NCBI RefSeq assembly: GCF_000024065.1
Contig: NC_013174.1
Coordinates: 682,001 to 746,000, forward strand
Length of the DNA: 64,000 nucleotides
DNA from: Jonesia denitrificans DSM 20603
GTDB lineage: Bacteria > Actinomycetota > Actinomycetes > Actinomycetales > Cellulomonadaceae
Direction: 5' to 3'
The notes beneath the pieces were generated by a model. It had not been told where the DNA came from, ran no database searches, and worked only from the letters and a program-made list of their open reading frames with translations. Positions 26,532 through 36,333 of this stretch are shown piece after piece. Each line of letters begins with the position of its first letter. The first letter of the stretch is position 1. A program made the position numbers and the translations under genes.

Positions 26532-27419
26532 ATGACACGCACAAGAACACAGGTCGCAGCAGTGCTCGCAGCCGCCTCACTCCTCGCAGTGAGCGCATGC
26601 TCCTCCGACGACGACGCGAACGCTGACCAAGCAACCTTGGATCGTCTGAAAGACGAAGGAACCATCACTGTCGCCATCGCCGACGAACGCCCATACTCTT
26701 GGGTCGAAGGCGACGAAGCGCGCGGCGCCACCATCGCAATGCACGAAGAAATCTTCGCAGGGATGGGAATCGACAATGTCGAGGTTGTCGAAGTGGACTG
26801 GAACTCACTGATCCCAGGATTGAACGCAGGCCGCTATGACGCCATCAGCGCAGGGATGTCTATTCTTCCCGACCGTTGCGAACAAGCAGCTTTCTCTGAC
26901 CCTGAGATCATGTACACCACTGGTCTGATGGTGCCCGAAGGTAACCCCCAGGGCTTGACTACTCTTGACTCTGTTGTCGAGGCCGGCGGAGATGTCCGTC
27001 TCGCCGTCCTTAACGGTGGAATCGAAGCTGGCTACGCCGACGCCCTCGGAATTGAGGACGTCACCTACGTCGACAACGCACAAGACGGCATGGACGTTGT
27101 GGCCAACGGGCGCGCTGACGCTTTCGCCATGACCGCGATCTCACTGAACTGGATGGCACAGAACAACCCCGACGTCGGAGTCGAAACAACCGACGCGTTC
27201 GTCCAAGTCATTGATGGCGTTGAGCAGGTTGGTGCTGGTTCTACCGTGTTCCGCAAAGAAGACACCGCACTTCTGGAGGCATACAACGAGGAACTCGCCA
27301 CGATCACCGGTGACTCTGCAGCCTACCTCGACCTCGTTGGTGAATACGGATTCACCGAAGAGAACCTTCCACCAGCTGACCTCACCACCGAGCAGCTGTG
27401 TGCCGGAGAGCTGGGCTGA
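26532..27419 (+). CDS. ehuB: Extracellular solute-binding lipoprotein, EhuB-like
   Basis: 295 aa. Lipoprotein signal with lipobox LAVSAC (Cys at ~23) and then a family 3 solute-binding fold: GTITVAIADERPYSWVEG, DWNSLIPGLNAGRYDAISAG, LPDRCEQAAFSDP. The DRCEQ-AFS-P and GNPQGL features resemble EhuB, the ectoine/hydroxyectoine binding protein, but amino-acid binding proteins are close relatives, so the ligand is uncertain. ATG 26532 follows AGAGGA. Operon: binding protein, two permeases, ATPase, next to a GntR regulator. Confidence 0.8.
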   Translation: MTRTRTQVAAVLAAASLLAVSACSSDDDANADQATLDRLKDEGTITVAIADERPYSWVEGDEARGATIAMHEEIFAGMGIDNVEVVEVDWNSLIPGLNAGRYDAISAGMSILPDRCEQAAFSDPEIMYTTGLMVPEGNPQGLTTLDSVVEAGGDVRLAVLNGGIEAGYADALGIEDVTYVDNAQDGMDVVANGRADAFAMTAISLNWMAQNNPDVGVETTDAFVQVIDGVEQVGAGSTVFRKEDTALLEAYNEELATITGDSAAYLDLVGEYGFTEENLPPADLTTEQLCAGELG

Positions 27420-27424
27420 CCCAC

Positions 27425-28153
27425 TTGTCTGACAACTTCACAGCGCTTCGCGATGCGCTCCCCCAGATTCTCGACGGCATGGGGATCACCCTGCTCTTGA
27501 CCCTGGGGGGCGCATCGCTCGCTCTCGTCGTTGCGGTTGCTCTCGGGTTGCTCGCGCGGTTCGACAACGTCCTTGTGCGAGGAACCGCACGGGTGTTTAT
27601 CGAATTCTTCCGCGGAACATCACTCGTTGTGCAACTATTCTGGCTGTTTTTTGTTCTCCCGCGTTTTGGGGTGGAGCTCCCTGCTCTCGCGGTAGGAATT
27701 GCGGCCTTGGGATTGAACTACGGTGCCTACGGAGCGGAAGTGGTCCGTGGTTCGATCAACTCCGTTCCTCAAGGACAGTGGGAAGCAACAACGGCACTGA
27801 GTTTGAGTCGAACACAGCGGATGTGGCGAATCATCTTCCCGCAAGCCTGGGCGCTGATGATTCCCTCGCTAACCAATCTCCTCATTCAACTACTTAAAGG
27901 GACTGCGATCGTGAGCATCATCGCGATGGCTGACCTGACCTTCATGCTGGGGAAGCTGCGTCAAGACACCGACACGTTCTTTGCGTATTCGGTTGGGCTG
28001 ATTCTGTACTTCGTTCTCGCATACATCCTCACCCTAGGCATGAACGCAATGGAGGTACGGGCTAAACACAAACTTGGTCGCGGACAGTCGCTGCGGGATG
28101 TCTTGAGTTTCCGTTCCCTGAAAGCAAGCGCCGGTAAGGGGGAGAACCAATGA
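27425..28153 (+). CDS. ehuC: Amino-acid/ectoine-type ABC permease, EhuC-like
   Basis: 242 aa, HisM-type permease with five to six membrane segments and the EAA loop GQWEATTALSLSRTQRM followed by IIFPQA. I place the start at TTG 27425, five bases after the ehuB stop, because it gives a family-like N-terminus; GTG 27398 inside the ehuB end is the alternative. The stop overlaps the next gene by 4 bases. Confidence 0.82.
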   Translation: MSDNFTALRDALPQILDGMGITLLLTLGGASLALVVAVALGLLARFDNVLVRGTARVFIEFFRGTSLVVQLFWLFFVLPRFGVELPALAVGIAALGLNYGAYGAEVVRGSINSVPQGQWEATTALSLSRTQRMWRIIFPQAWALMIPSLTNLLIQLLKGTAIVSIIAMADLTFMLGKLRQDTDTFFAYSVGLILYFVLAYILTLGMNAMEVRAKHKLGRGQSLRDVLSFRSLKASAGKGENQ

Positions 28154-28806
28154 ATGACTCGATCTGGAGTTGGGATGCAGCCATTGAGGTACTTCCACTC
28201 CTCCTTGAAGCCTTTGTCAAAGTGACGCTCTATGTCACACTCGTGTCCTCACTGATCGCCGCTGTTCTTGGGCTTGTCCTTGCCATTGGTCGCCGCAGTG
28301 CCCCGCGGCCTATCGCGGTGGTGTTGACGTTCATCTCTGACTTCATCAGAATGACACCCATTGTGGTGCAACTGCTTTTTGCTTACTATCTTTTCCTCGA
28401 TATGGAACCGATCACCATCGGGATCATCATTTTTGGTATTCACTACGCCACATACATGGCTGAGGTGTACCGTGCAGGGATTGATTCGGTTCCTCAAGGG
28501 CAATGGGAAGCAACAACAGCTTTATCCATGTCGAGGGCGAGAACCTGGATAGCTGTCATCATTCCTCAAGCGGTTCGAGCAACGGTCCCCGCACTAGGGA
28601 ACTATGTCATTTCCATGTTCAAGGACACTCCGTTCCTCATTGCAATCACCGTGACAGAAATTGTGCGTGCCGCACAAACTTATGGTGGAAACCACTTCAC
28701 CTACATTGAAGCGATTACCTTGACGGGCGTCATTTTCCTTGCGTCTAGTTACCCCACCTCGCTGCTCATCAGCCGATTGGAGAAGCGCCTTGCCTACACC
28801 AACTGA
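28150..28806 (+). CDS. ehuD: Amino-acid/ectoine-type ABC permease, EhuD-like
   Basis: 218 aa, second HisM-type permease subunit, with EAA loop GQWEATTALSMSRARTW and IIPQA. About five membrane helices. ATGA overlap with the preceding permease gene. The two permeases should form a heterodimer. Confidence 0.84.
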   Translation: MNDSIWSWDAAIEVLPLLLEAFVKVTLYVTLVSSLIAAVLGLVLAIGRRSAPRPIAVVLTFISDFIRMTPIVVQLLFAYYLFLDMEPITIGIIIFGIHYATYMAEVYRAGIDSVPQGQWEATTALSMSRARTWIAVIIPQAVRATVPALGNYVISMFKDTPFLIAITVTEIVRAAQTYGGNHFTYIEAITLTGVIFLASSYPTSLLISRLEKRLAYTN

Positions 28807-29611
28807 ACCGCAGACTGCGACATCACCAGCGCGAGCGGAGGATGTCCCGGCGATCAGGTTTGAGGATGTGAAGAAAGCCTTTGGCGACCATGTGGTCCTC
28901 AACGATCTCAACTTCACCGTCAATAAAGGCGACAGGGTGACGCTGATTGGTCCATCCGGCTCCGGAAAGACCACCATTCTTCGGTTGGTCATGACCCTTG
29001 AAGAACTGACCGACGGGTACATTTACATTGACGGTGAACCGCTCACTCACACGGTACGGGACGGTAAGCGAGTCGAATTACGAGAAAAGCACCGTAATCA
29101 TATCCGTCAACGCATTGGCATGGTGTTTCAACAGTTCAACTTGTTCCCCAATATGACGGTGATGGAGAACATTATTGAAGCACCAGTTCATGTGTTGAAA
29201 ATGCCGAAAAAGCAAGCCGTGGAGCGTGGCCGGGAGTTGTTGGCGAAGGTCGGTCTTGCTGACAAGGAGAACGCGCACCCGATGGAGCTGTCTGGTGGGC
29301 AACAGCAACGCGTGGCGATTGCTCGGGCTTTAGCGATGGACCCGGAGATCCTGCTTCTTGACGAAGTGACCTCTGCGCTCGACCCAGAAATCGTGGGGGA
29401 AGTGTTGGAAGTGCTCCGCGCGGTGGCGCGGACAACCGACATCACAATGTTGATTGTCACCCACGAGATGCAGTTCGCTCGTGACGTGTCCAACAGGGTG
29501 CTCATGTTTGATTCAGGCTCCATTGTTGAGGAAGCCTCACCTGAGGTGATGTTCACTGACCCGCAAGAACAGCGGACGAAAGATTTCTTGGCTGCCGTTC
29601 TTGACCAGTGA
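28790..29611 (+). CDS. ehuA: ABC transporter ATPase, EhuA-like
   Basis: 273 aa polar-amino-acid-type ATPase: Walker A GPSGSGKTT, Q-loop QQFNLFPNMTVMEN, signature LSGGQQQRVAIARAL, Walker B ILLLDEVTSALD, H-loop VTHEM. I start at TTG 28790 because GGAG lies 7 bases upstream; it overlaps the end of ehuD by 17 bases. The longer GTG/ATG frame from 28739 lies entirely within ehuD. Followed by a terminator, so it ends the operon. Confidence 0.88.
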   Translation: MPTPTEPQTATSPARAEDVPAIRFEDVKKAFGDHVVLNDLNFTVNKGDRVTLIGPSGSGKTTILRLVMTLEELTDGYIYIDGEPLTHTVRDGKRVELREKHRNHIRQRIGMVFQQFNLFPNMTVMENIIEAPVHVLKMPKKQAVERGRELLAKVGLADKENAHPMELSGGQQQRVAIARALAMDPEILLLDEVTSALDPEIVGEVLEVLRAVARTTDITMLIVTHEMQFARDVSNRVLMFDSGSIVEEASPEVMFTDPQEQRTKDFLAAVLDQ

Positions 29612-29623
29612 CATGTGATTGTC

Positions 29624-29660
29624 GGTGGAGCACTGCTTCGGCGGTGCTCCACCATTTTTC
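29624..29660 (+). terminator. Terminator of the Ehu-like operon
   Basis: 13-bp stem GGTGGAGCACTGC closed by a TTCG tetraloop, then ATTTTTC: a textbook intrinsic terminator. Confidence 0.92.
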
Positions 29661-29717
29661 TGCCGCGGACAGCGCCTGGTCACAGCGGGCTTGTGTGACC
29701 TTGTCAGCGGCTCGCGT

Positions 29718-29723
29718 TAGGCT
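29718..29723 (+). promoter_or_regulatory. -10 element of pcrA
   Basis: TAGGCT within CGTTAGGCTGG (same 11-mer as before SURF1); 9 bases to ATG 29733, so the mRNA leader would be only 2-3 bases. Confidence 0.5.
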
Positions 29724-29732
29724 GGGGTCGCT

Positions 29733-32234
29733 ATGGATTCTTTGTTTGGGCACTTGCCTTCAGTGACCGGTCCGACCTCACAAGCAGCGCTCCCTCGGTT
29801 AGCGCCAGGTGGTGCGTGGACACAACCCACCCCTGACGAGCCTCGATCAGCATTCGTCGACGACGCACAAGCGTTACTTACAGGGCTGAACCCGCAACAG
29901 CAAGCGGCTGTGGAGCATGCAGGGTCCCCCCTTTTGATTGTGGCTGGGGCAGGATCGGGCAAAACACGAGTGTTGACCCACCGGATTGCGTGGCTCTTGG
30001 CGACCGGGCGTGCGTGGCCCAGTGAAATACTGGCTATTACATTCACGAACAAAGCCGCTGCGGAAATGCGTGAGCGCGTGATCCAGATTGTTGGTCCATC
30101 AGCTCAACGAATGTGGGTGTCGACTTTCCACTCCACATGTGTACGGATTTTGCGTGCCCATGCAAGCGCACTGGGCCTCAAATCGACTTTTTCGATTTAT
30201 GACTCCGCTGATTCGCAGCGCTTGTTGGGTTTAGTTGTCCGAGAGTTAGAACTTGACCCCAAACGCTTCACCCCGAAAGGGGTAGCTCAACGGATTTCAG
30301 GGCTCAAAGATGAGCTCATGACGCCAGCGGACCACCTGGTTCGTGCTGGTTCCAATGATTACGAGGTCATGATTGGTCGGATTTTTGAGCGCTATCAGCA
30401 GCGACTCGCGACCGCCCATGCCTTGGACTTTGATGACATCATTGTGCGCACCGTTGATCTGTTGCGGCAGTTCCCCGAAGTGCGTGACCACTATCAACGC
30501 AGGTTCCGGCACATCCTTGTTGATGAGTACCAGGACACAAACCATGCGCAATATGCGCTGATTCGGGAGTTGGTGGGCACCGATCATGATGGTCTCACCG
30601 CGAGTGAGCTGACTGTTGTTGGTGACTCTGACCAGTCGATTTACGCATTCCGTGGCGCGTCAATCCGTAACATTTTGGAGTTTGAGCAGGATTACCCTCA
30701 AGCGCGCACCATTTTGTTGGAGCAAAACTACCGTTCCACCCAGACTATATTGTCGGCAGCCAACGCAGTCATTTCGCGGAACAATGACCGTCGCCCAAAG
30801 AAGCTGTGGACTGCTGCCGGTGACGGCCCAGCAATCGTTGGCTACGTGGGAGATACGGAACACGACGAAGCACGATGGATCGCACGAGAAATTGATTCCC
30901 TCATGGACAAACACGGTGTGCGCCCTGGAGACGTCGCCGTGTTTTACCGGACAAATAACCAATCTCGAGCGCTCGAGGAAGTGCTCATCCGAGTAGGTTT
31001 ACCGTACAAAGTTGTGGGTGGCACCCGCTTCTATGAGCGCAAAGAAATCAAGGACGTTCTTGCCTACCTTCATGCGGTGAATAACAGTGACGACGACGTC
31101 AACGTGCGACGCATCATCAATGTGCCCAAACGAGGGTTGGGCGACCGCAGTGAGGCAGTGATCGCCCAGTTTGCTGCCGCCCACGACATATCATTTGCTG
31201 ATGCGCTTCGCCGTATTGACACGATCCCTGGGCTGACAGCACGGTCAACAAAACCCGCGCGAGCGTTTGCTCAGTTGCTCGACACGTGGCAGCAAAACGT
31301 GGATCAAGGGGTCGGCCCGGCAGGGCTTATTTCGGCGATTCTTGATGACACGGGGTACTTGGAGTTACTCCGTGATAGTGAGGACCCACAGGATCAGTCC
31401 CGAGTAGAAAACCTTGCAGAACTTCATGCAGTGGCCATGGAATACGAAAAAGAGGACCCCGAGGGAGGCCTTGGAGGATTCCTTGAACGGGTGTCATTGG
31501 TCGCAGACGCAGATTCTGTACCGTCAAGTGACGACGCAGGTCATGAAGACACTCCGGTTGTTGACCCTGGAGTGATCACACTGATGACCTTGCATACAGC
31601 CAAAGGACTGGAGTTTCCGGTGGCATTTCTCACCGGTTTAGAAGACGGGACCTTCCCCCATATGCGTGCACTCCTTGATGACAGCGAACTGTCAGAGGAG
31701 CGGCGTCTTGCCTACGTTGGCGTGACTCGTGCGCGCGAACGTCTCTACCTTACTCGTGCAACAACGCGGTCAGCATGGGGGAGTGCCCAACAGTTCCCGC
31801 CAAGCCGTTTCTTGGATGATATTCCTGCTGAGCTCATTGAGTGGCGGCGCCAGTATTCCACAACCGAGGTCCTCATGAATTCTGGATCACGGTCGGGATC
31901 CTCCGGTTATAGCGGTGACCGTTCCCGCGCATTGCGTGACGACGATGACTTTGGTGCACCGATTGGTTCCGGGCGCAGTCAGGGCTTGCCGGCGTGGAAG
32001 AAGTCAGCTGCGGCGCCGCCCCCAGCACGGGTTGGTGCACCCCAAGCGAAAGATGAGGCAGATATCCCGGTCTTGCGTCAAGGCGACCGTGTGCAGCATG
32101 AGACCTTTGGGGTTGGGCGAGTTGTGATGGTTGCTGGGCAGGGGCGCAATGCCACCGCGACGGTCCACTTCGAAACTGAGGGTGAGAAACGGCTCCTGCT
32201 TCGCTACGCTCCCGTGACACGCATCGACCAATAG
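29733..32234 (+). CDS. pcrA: ATP-dependent DNA helicase PcrA/UvrD
   Basis: 833 aa superfamily 1A 3'-5' helicase for repair and replication restart. Motif Q LNPQQQAAVEH, Walker A VAGAGSGKTRV (~71), motif II VDEYQDTNHAQY, motif III VVGDSDQSIYAFRGA, motif V MTLHTAKGLEFPV and motif VI YVGVTRARERLYLT are all present. The C-terminus after ~700 is Gly/Ser-rich and ends in the PcrA Tudor-like domain (QGDRVQHETFGVGRVV) that contacts RNA polymerase in relatives. Upstream of sucC, as in mycobacteria. Confidence 0.96.
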   Translation: MDSLFGHLPSVTGPTSQAALPRLAPGGAWTQPTPDEPRSAFVDDAQALLTGLNPQQQAAVEHAGSPLLIVAGAGSGKTRVLTHRIAWLLATGRAWPSEILAITFTNKAAAEMRERVIQIVGPSAQRMWVSTFHSTCVRILRAHASALGLKSTFSIYDSADSQRLLGLVVRELELDPKRFTPKGVAQRISGLKDELMTPADHLVRAGSNDYEVMIGRIFERYQQRLATAHALDFDDIIVRTVDLLRQFPEVRDHYQRRFRHILVDEYQDTNHAQYALIRELVGTDHDGLTASELTVVGDSDQSIYAFRGASIRNILEFEQDYPQARTILLEQNYRSTQTILSAANAVISRNNDRRPKKLWTAAGDGPAIVGYVGDTEHDEARWIAREIDSLMDKHGVRPGDVAVFYRTNNQSRALEEVLIRVGLPYKVVGGTRFYERKEIKDVLAYLHAVNNSDDDVNVRRIINVPKRGLGDRSEAVIAQFAAAHDISFADALRRIDTIPGLTARSTKPARAFAQLLDTWQQNVDQGVGPAGLISAILDDTGYLELLRDSEDPQDQSRVENLAELHAVAMEYEKEDPEGGLGGFLERVSLVADADSVPSSDDAGHEDTPVVDPGVITLMTLHTAKGLEFPVAFLTGLEDGTFPHMRALLDDSELSEERRLAYVGVTRARERLYLTRATTRSAWGSAQQFPPSRFLDDIPAELIEWRRQYSTTEVLMNSGSRSGSSGYSGDRSRALRDDDDFGAPIGSGRSQGLPAWKKSAAAPPPARVGAPQAKDEADIPVLRQGDRVQHETFGVGRVVMVAGQGRNATATVHFETEGEKRLLLRYAPVTRIDQ

Positions 32235-32328
32235 GTCACGACACAGCGCCGCAACACGCCCAGTAAGTGTGTCCCAGTCCACAGATGGCGACATGACGAA
32301 AGCCCTAGGGCGCGGTTAGTCTTGAAAG

Positions 32329-32350
32329 GATATCTCGATGTCGAGATATC
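32329..32350. promoter_or_regulatory. Palindromic operator upstream of sucC
   Basis: A perfect 10-2-10 palindrome: left arm GATATCTCGA, centre TG, right arm its exact complement. It lies 29 bases before the sucC GTG, next to a possible -35 TTGAAA at 32322-32327. A near-identical site lies before icd (54516-54537). MarR-type regulators bind such TATCTYGA palindromes. Confidence 0.65.
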
Positions 32351-32379
32351 TCATCCCGTCGACGGAAGGACGCAGCAGG

Positions 32380-33546
32380 GTGGACCTGTTCGAATACCAA
32401 GCACGCGACATATTCGAGAAGCACGGCGTTCCCGTGCTCGGCGGCGTCGTTGCCACTACACCACAAGAAGCACGCAACGGAGCCGAACAACTGGGCGGCG
32501 GAACAGTCGTCGTCAAAGCCCAAGTGAAAACCGGCGGCCGCGGAAAAGCGGGCGGCGTCAAGCTGGCACACTCACCGCAAGAAGCACACGACCGCGCCCA
32601 AGAGATCCTTGGCATGGATATCAAAGGGCACACCGTCCACCGGGTCATGATCGCGCAAGGCGCTTCAATCGACCAAGAGTTCTACGTGTCCATTCTGTTG
32701 GATCGAGCAAACCGCTCCTACCTGGCAATGGCCAGTGTGGAAGGCGGCATGGAGATCGAACAACTCGCTGTCGAACGCCCCGAAGCACTCGCGCGCGTGG
32801 CCGTTGACCCCACAGTGGGCATCGATGACGCCAAAGCAATAGAAATCGCACACGCTGCGAACTTCGCCCCCGAACTCACCGCCAAAGTCGTAGAGGTCCT
32901 CAAAAAGTTGTGGGTCGTTTACCGTGACGAAGACGCCACACTCGTGGAAGTGAACCCTCTGGTTCTGACATCCGACGGTGACATTGTGGCACTCGACGGG
33001 AAAGTCTCACTCGACGACAACGCCTCCTTCCGACACCCAGACCACGGGGACCTTGCGGACTCAGAAGCAACAGACCCACTAGAAGCAAAAGCGCAAGAAA
33101 ACGACCTCAACTACGTCAAACTTGATGGCGAAGTAGGAGTCATCGGTAACGGTGCTGGGCTTGTCATGTCAACCCTCGATGTTGTTGCTTACGCAGGAGA
33201 ACGCCATGGTGGTGTCCGCCCCGCAAACTTCCTTGACATCGGCGGAGGTGCATCTGCGTCCGTCATGGCCGCCGGCCTCGACGTCATCCTCGGTGACCCC
33301 CAGGTCAAGTCAGTGTTCGTCAATGTGTTCGGGGGGATCACCGCGTGTGACGAAGTCGCCAATGGGATCGTCACAGCCCTTGACATCCTTGGCGACACTG
33401 CAACCAAACCGCTCGTTGTGCGACTCGATGGCAACAACGTCGACGAAGGTCGAGCAATTTTGCGTGCAGCAGCCCACCCCCTAGTCACCCTTGCCGACAC
33501 GATGGACGGCGGAGCAGACCGCGCTGCCGAACTCGCCAACGCCTGA
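32380..33546 (+). CDS. sucC: Succinyl-CoA synthetase beta subunit (ADP-forming)
   Basis: 388 aa. With SucD it converts succinyl-CoA to succinate with ATP synthesis. ATP-grasp N-terminal domain ([38 protein letters not shown]), nucleotide and Mg2+ residues in VEVNPLVLT, and the CoA-ligase C-domain ([34 protein letters not shown]). I start at GTG 32380, with GGAAGGA 9 bases upstream, giving the exact family length; the frame open from 32338 includes the operator. Confidence 0.96.
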   Translation: MDLFEYQARDIFEKHGVPVLGGVVATTPQEARNGAEQLGGGTVVVKAQVKTGGRGKAGGVKLAHSPQEAHDRAQEILGMDIKGHTVHRVMIAQGASIDQEFYVSILLDRANRSYLAMASVEGGMEIEQLAVERPEALARVAVDPTVGIDDAKAIEIAHAANFAPELTAKVVEVLKKLWVVYRDEDATLVEVNPLVLTSDGDIVALDGKVSLDDNASFRHPDHGDLADSEATDPLEAKAQENDLNYVKLDGEVGVIGNGAGLVMSTLDVVAYAGERHGGVRPANFLDIGGGASASVMAAGLDVILGDPQVKSVFVNVFGGITACDEVANGIVTALDILGDTATKPLVVRLDGNNVDEGRAILRAAAHPLVTLADTMDGGADRAAELANA

Positions 33547-33568
33547 GTCCGTAGGAGAACGACACACC

Positions 33569-34462
33569 ATGGCAATCTTCATCAACAACGACTCACGCGT
33601 CATCGTTCAGGGAATGACCGGCGCCGAAGGTCATAAACACACCACACGCATGCTTGCCAGCGGAACCACAATCGTTGGTGGGGTCAACCCCCGTAAAGCA
33701 GGGACCTCCGTTGAGTTCCCCAGCCCACACGGATCCGTGGAAATCCCAGTATTTGGAACCGTGCGCGAAGCAATGGATGCAACGGGAGCAGACGTCTCCG
33801 TCATCTTCGTTCCCCCCGCCTTCACAAAAGCAGCCGTGAACGAAGCGATCGACGCCGGTATGCCCCTCACCGTCATCATCACTGAAGGTGTGCCTGTCGC
33901 CGACACCGCTGAATTCCACACGCGGGCACAACACGCCGGTGTGCGTCTCGTCGGCCCCAACTGCCCGGGCATCATCAGCCCAGGACAATCCAACGTGGGA
34001 ATTATTCCCGCGAACATCACCGGTCGTGGCCCCATCGGTCTCGTTTCCAAGTCTGGAACGCTGACCTATCAGATGATGTACGAACTGCGGGACTTCGGTT
34101 TCTCCACGGCAATTGGAATCGGCGGCGACCCCATTATTGGGACCACGCACATTGACGCGCTCGCCGCGTTTGAAGCAGACCCCGACACCGAAGCTATCGT
34201 CATGATCGGTGAGATTGGTGGTGACGCCGAGGAACGTGCCGCAGCCTACATCTCAGAACACGTGACAAAGCCCGTTGTTGGCTACGTTGCTGGTTTCACC
34301 GCTCCTGAAGGAAAAACGATGGGACACGCCGGGGCGATCGTTTCAGGGTCATCAGGAACCGCATCGGCAAAGAAAGAAGCGCTCGAAGCTGCCGGGGTGC
34401 GGGTGGGTAAAACCCCATCAGAGACAGCCGCGTTGATGCGTGACATTCTCACCAAGAAATAG
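33569..34462 (+). CDS. sucD: Succinyl-CoA synthetase alpha subunit
   Basis: 297 aa. CoA-binding Rossmann domain ([17 protein letters not shown]), [11 protein letters not shown], and the phosphohistidine in [15 protein letters not shown] (~His 248). ATG 33569 follows AGGAG by about 11 bases; 22 bases after sucC. Ends before a terminator hairpin. Confidence 0.97.
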   Translation: MAIFINNDSRVIVQGMTGAEGHKHTTRMLASGTTIVGGVNPRKAGTSVEFPSPHGSVEIPVFGTVREAMDATGADVSVIFVPPAFTKAAVNEAIDAGMPLTVIITEGVPVADTAEFHTRAQHAGVRLVGPNCPGIISPGQSNVGIIPANITGRGPIGLVSKSGTLTYQMMYELRDFGFSTAIGIGGDPIIGTTHIDALAAFEADPDTEAIVMIGEIGGDAEERAAAYISEHVTKPVVGYVAGFTAPEGKTMGHAGAIVSGSSGTASAKKEALEAAGVRVGKTPSETAALMRDILTKK

Positions 34463-34488
34463 CCTTCTCCTCGCCGTGCTCGCGACAC

Positions 34489-34521
34489 TGAGGCCCACAG
34501 GCTACCTGCCTGTGGGCCTCA
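34489..34521 (+). terminator. Terminator of sucCD
   Basis: 13-bp perfect stem TGAGGCCCACAGG with a 7-base loop, 26 bases after the sucD stop; weak T content afterwards. Confidence 0.75.
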
Positions 34522-34682
34522 ATATGTTCCCGGACATCTCAACGAGTGAGACCTTTGTCCTTGCGTGACGCGAAAAAACAACTTTACTCGTGGCAATACT
34601 GTCAAGGACGCCACCCACCGGTCGAAAGAGTAAGTAACCCCGGCGGCCGGGGGAAGGGGGATACACGCACCGGGAGAAAACT

Positions 34683-36284
34683 ATGTCGCGCATAGGCTCG
34701 CTAACCATCGCCAAAAAACTGACCGTCCTCCTTGTCTTGACAGCTCTTACACTGATCGCACTCACACTGATTTCCGTGACCGTCACTCGCGAACGCATCT
34801 ACACTGAGCGCGAGGACGCTACCAGAGCGGTCGTTGAAACGGCGTGGGGCATCGTTAATTCATACGGAGAACAGGCAAAAGCTGGCACACTGAGCCAGGA
34901 AGAAGCGCAACAACAAGCGCTTGCTGTCCTGGAAGGATTGCGCTACTCAGGGGAAGAATACTTCTGGGTCAACGACATGAACCCCACCATGATCATGCAC
35001 CCCTTCAAACCTGAACTCAACGGTTCCGATCTCTCCGGTAACGCGGACCCAGACGGGAAGCTCCTCTTCGTTGACATGGTCGATGTCGTCTCGGCGAACG
35101 GCGAAGGGTTCGTGAACTATCAATGGCCAAAACCAGGAGTCGACGCACCACAACCCAAAGTGTCGTACGTTAAAGGGTATGAACCCTGGGGGTGGATTGT
35201 CGGTTCTGGAGTCTACGTTGACGATGTCAACGCCGCTGTCATGAGAGACGGAGGGCTCCTCATGGCCGCGGCCGCTGTGCTTGTCGCACTCGTCGGCGCC
35301 GTCACTCTGGGGGTGAAGCGTTCTATTGTGCGTCCCATCAACACCGTGACCGCAGCGCTGCGTAGTTCAGATGTCACCACCCGACTCGACGTCGGAGCAA
35401 GCCGTACGGAACTAGATCACCTCGCACACGCTCTCAACGGAATGCTCGATCGAACTACAGACATCACCACCGGTGTTGCACAAGCCGCCCACGGAATTGA
35501 CGCGGCCGCAGCGCAACTTGCGCAATCAAGCGAAGAAATCGCGCGAACCGCACACGACTCGGCAACCCGCACCACACAAGTCACCCAAATGTCCCACCGT
35601 GTGTCTGAAGGAATCTCCACTGTCGCTGCGGGAGCTCAACAAATGGGAGCGTCCATTGCAGAAATCTCCCGTGGCGCCAACGAAGTGTCTGCGATGGCAT
35701 CCAACGCTGTTGCTTCCTCACAGTCAGTGACCACGACCGTCACCGAACTCGGTGAATCCTCCGCCGCGATTAACGATGTGGTGCGAGCCATCACATCGAT
35801 TGCGGAACAAACCAACCTGCTCGCCCTCAACGCCACTATCGAAGCGGCCCGAGCCGGAGACGCCGGGAAAGGGTTCGCCGTGGTCGCATCAGAAGTCAAA
35901 GATCTCGCCCAAGAAACAGCGCGCGCAACGGGCGATATCACCTCACGCGTGGAATCGATCCAAGCTGCGGTCGAGAAAGCTGCACAGAACATCGCAGACA
36001 TCACGCAACTGGTGATCTCGATCAATGATCACCAAACTACGATCGCGGGTGCGGTCGAGGAACAAACAGCAACCACTCATGAGATTGTTACCTCGGTGAC
36101 AGCAATCTCAGAAGCAAGCCACAATATGACGAGCGCCCTGGAAGCTGTCAGCGAAGCAACTGACCTGTCCACGTCTGAGGCAGAGCGTGTCCGTAGCGCG
36201 GCTAGCCAACTGCTCACAACAGCCGGGGACCTCCAGGCCAGTTTGTCCGTATTCACGACAGCGACGCACTCGAGTAACCAGTAA
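34683..36284 (+). CDS. Methyl-accepting chemotaxis protein with single Cache domain
   Basis: 533 aa chemoreceptor. N-terminal membrane segment (~12-33), a periplasm-side single Cache domain of the sCache_2 kind ([34 protein letters not shown]), second membrane segment (~195-215), HAMP (~218-270) and a long signalling coiled coil whose hairpin tip is [19 protein letters not shown]. No adaptation pentapeptide is obvious at the C-terminus. GGGAG lies about 8 bases before ATG 34683. No other chemotaxis genes are in the window; the receptor implies motility elsewhere in the genome. Confidence 0.93.
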   Translation: MSRIGSLTIAKKLTVLLVLTALTLIALTLISVTVTRERIYTEREDATRAVVETAWGIVNSYGEQAKAGTLSQEEAQQQALAVLEGLRYSGEEYFWVNDMNPTMIMHPFKPELNGSDLSGNADPDGKLLFVDMVDVVSANGEGFVNYQWPKPGVDAPQPKVSYVKGYEPWGWIVGSGVYVDDVNAAVMRDGGLLMAAAAVLVALVGAVTLGVKRSIVRPINTVTAALRSSDVTTRLDVGASRTELDHLAHALNGMLDRTTDITTGVAQAAHGIDAAAAQLAQSSEEIARTAHDSATRTTQVTQMSHRVSEGISTVAAGAQQMGASIAEISRGANEVSAMASNAVASSQSVTTTVTELGESSAAINDVVRAITSIAEQTNLLALNATIEAARAGDAGKGFAVVASEVKDLAQETARATGDITSRVESIQAAVEKAAQNIADITQLVISINDHQTTIAGAVEEQTATTHEIVTSVTAISEASHNMTSALEAVSEATDLSTSEAERVRSAASQLLTTAGDLQASLSVFTTATHSSNQ

Positions 36285-36302
36285 CGACACCTGCGATGCC
36301 CG

Positions 36303-36333
36303 GCGCCCCATCAGGTTCTACTTGGTGGGGCGC
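36303..36333. terminator. Bidirectional terminator between MCP and glgP
   Basis: 8-bp GC-rich stem GCGCCCCA/TGGGGCGC with a 15-base loop, overlapping the glgP stop. Confidence 0.55.
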
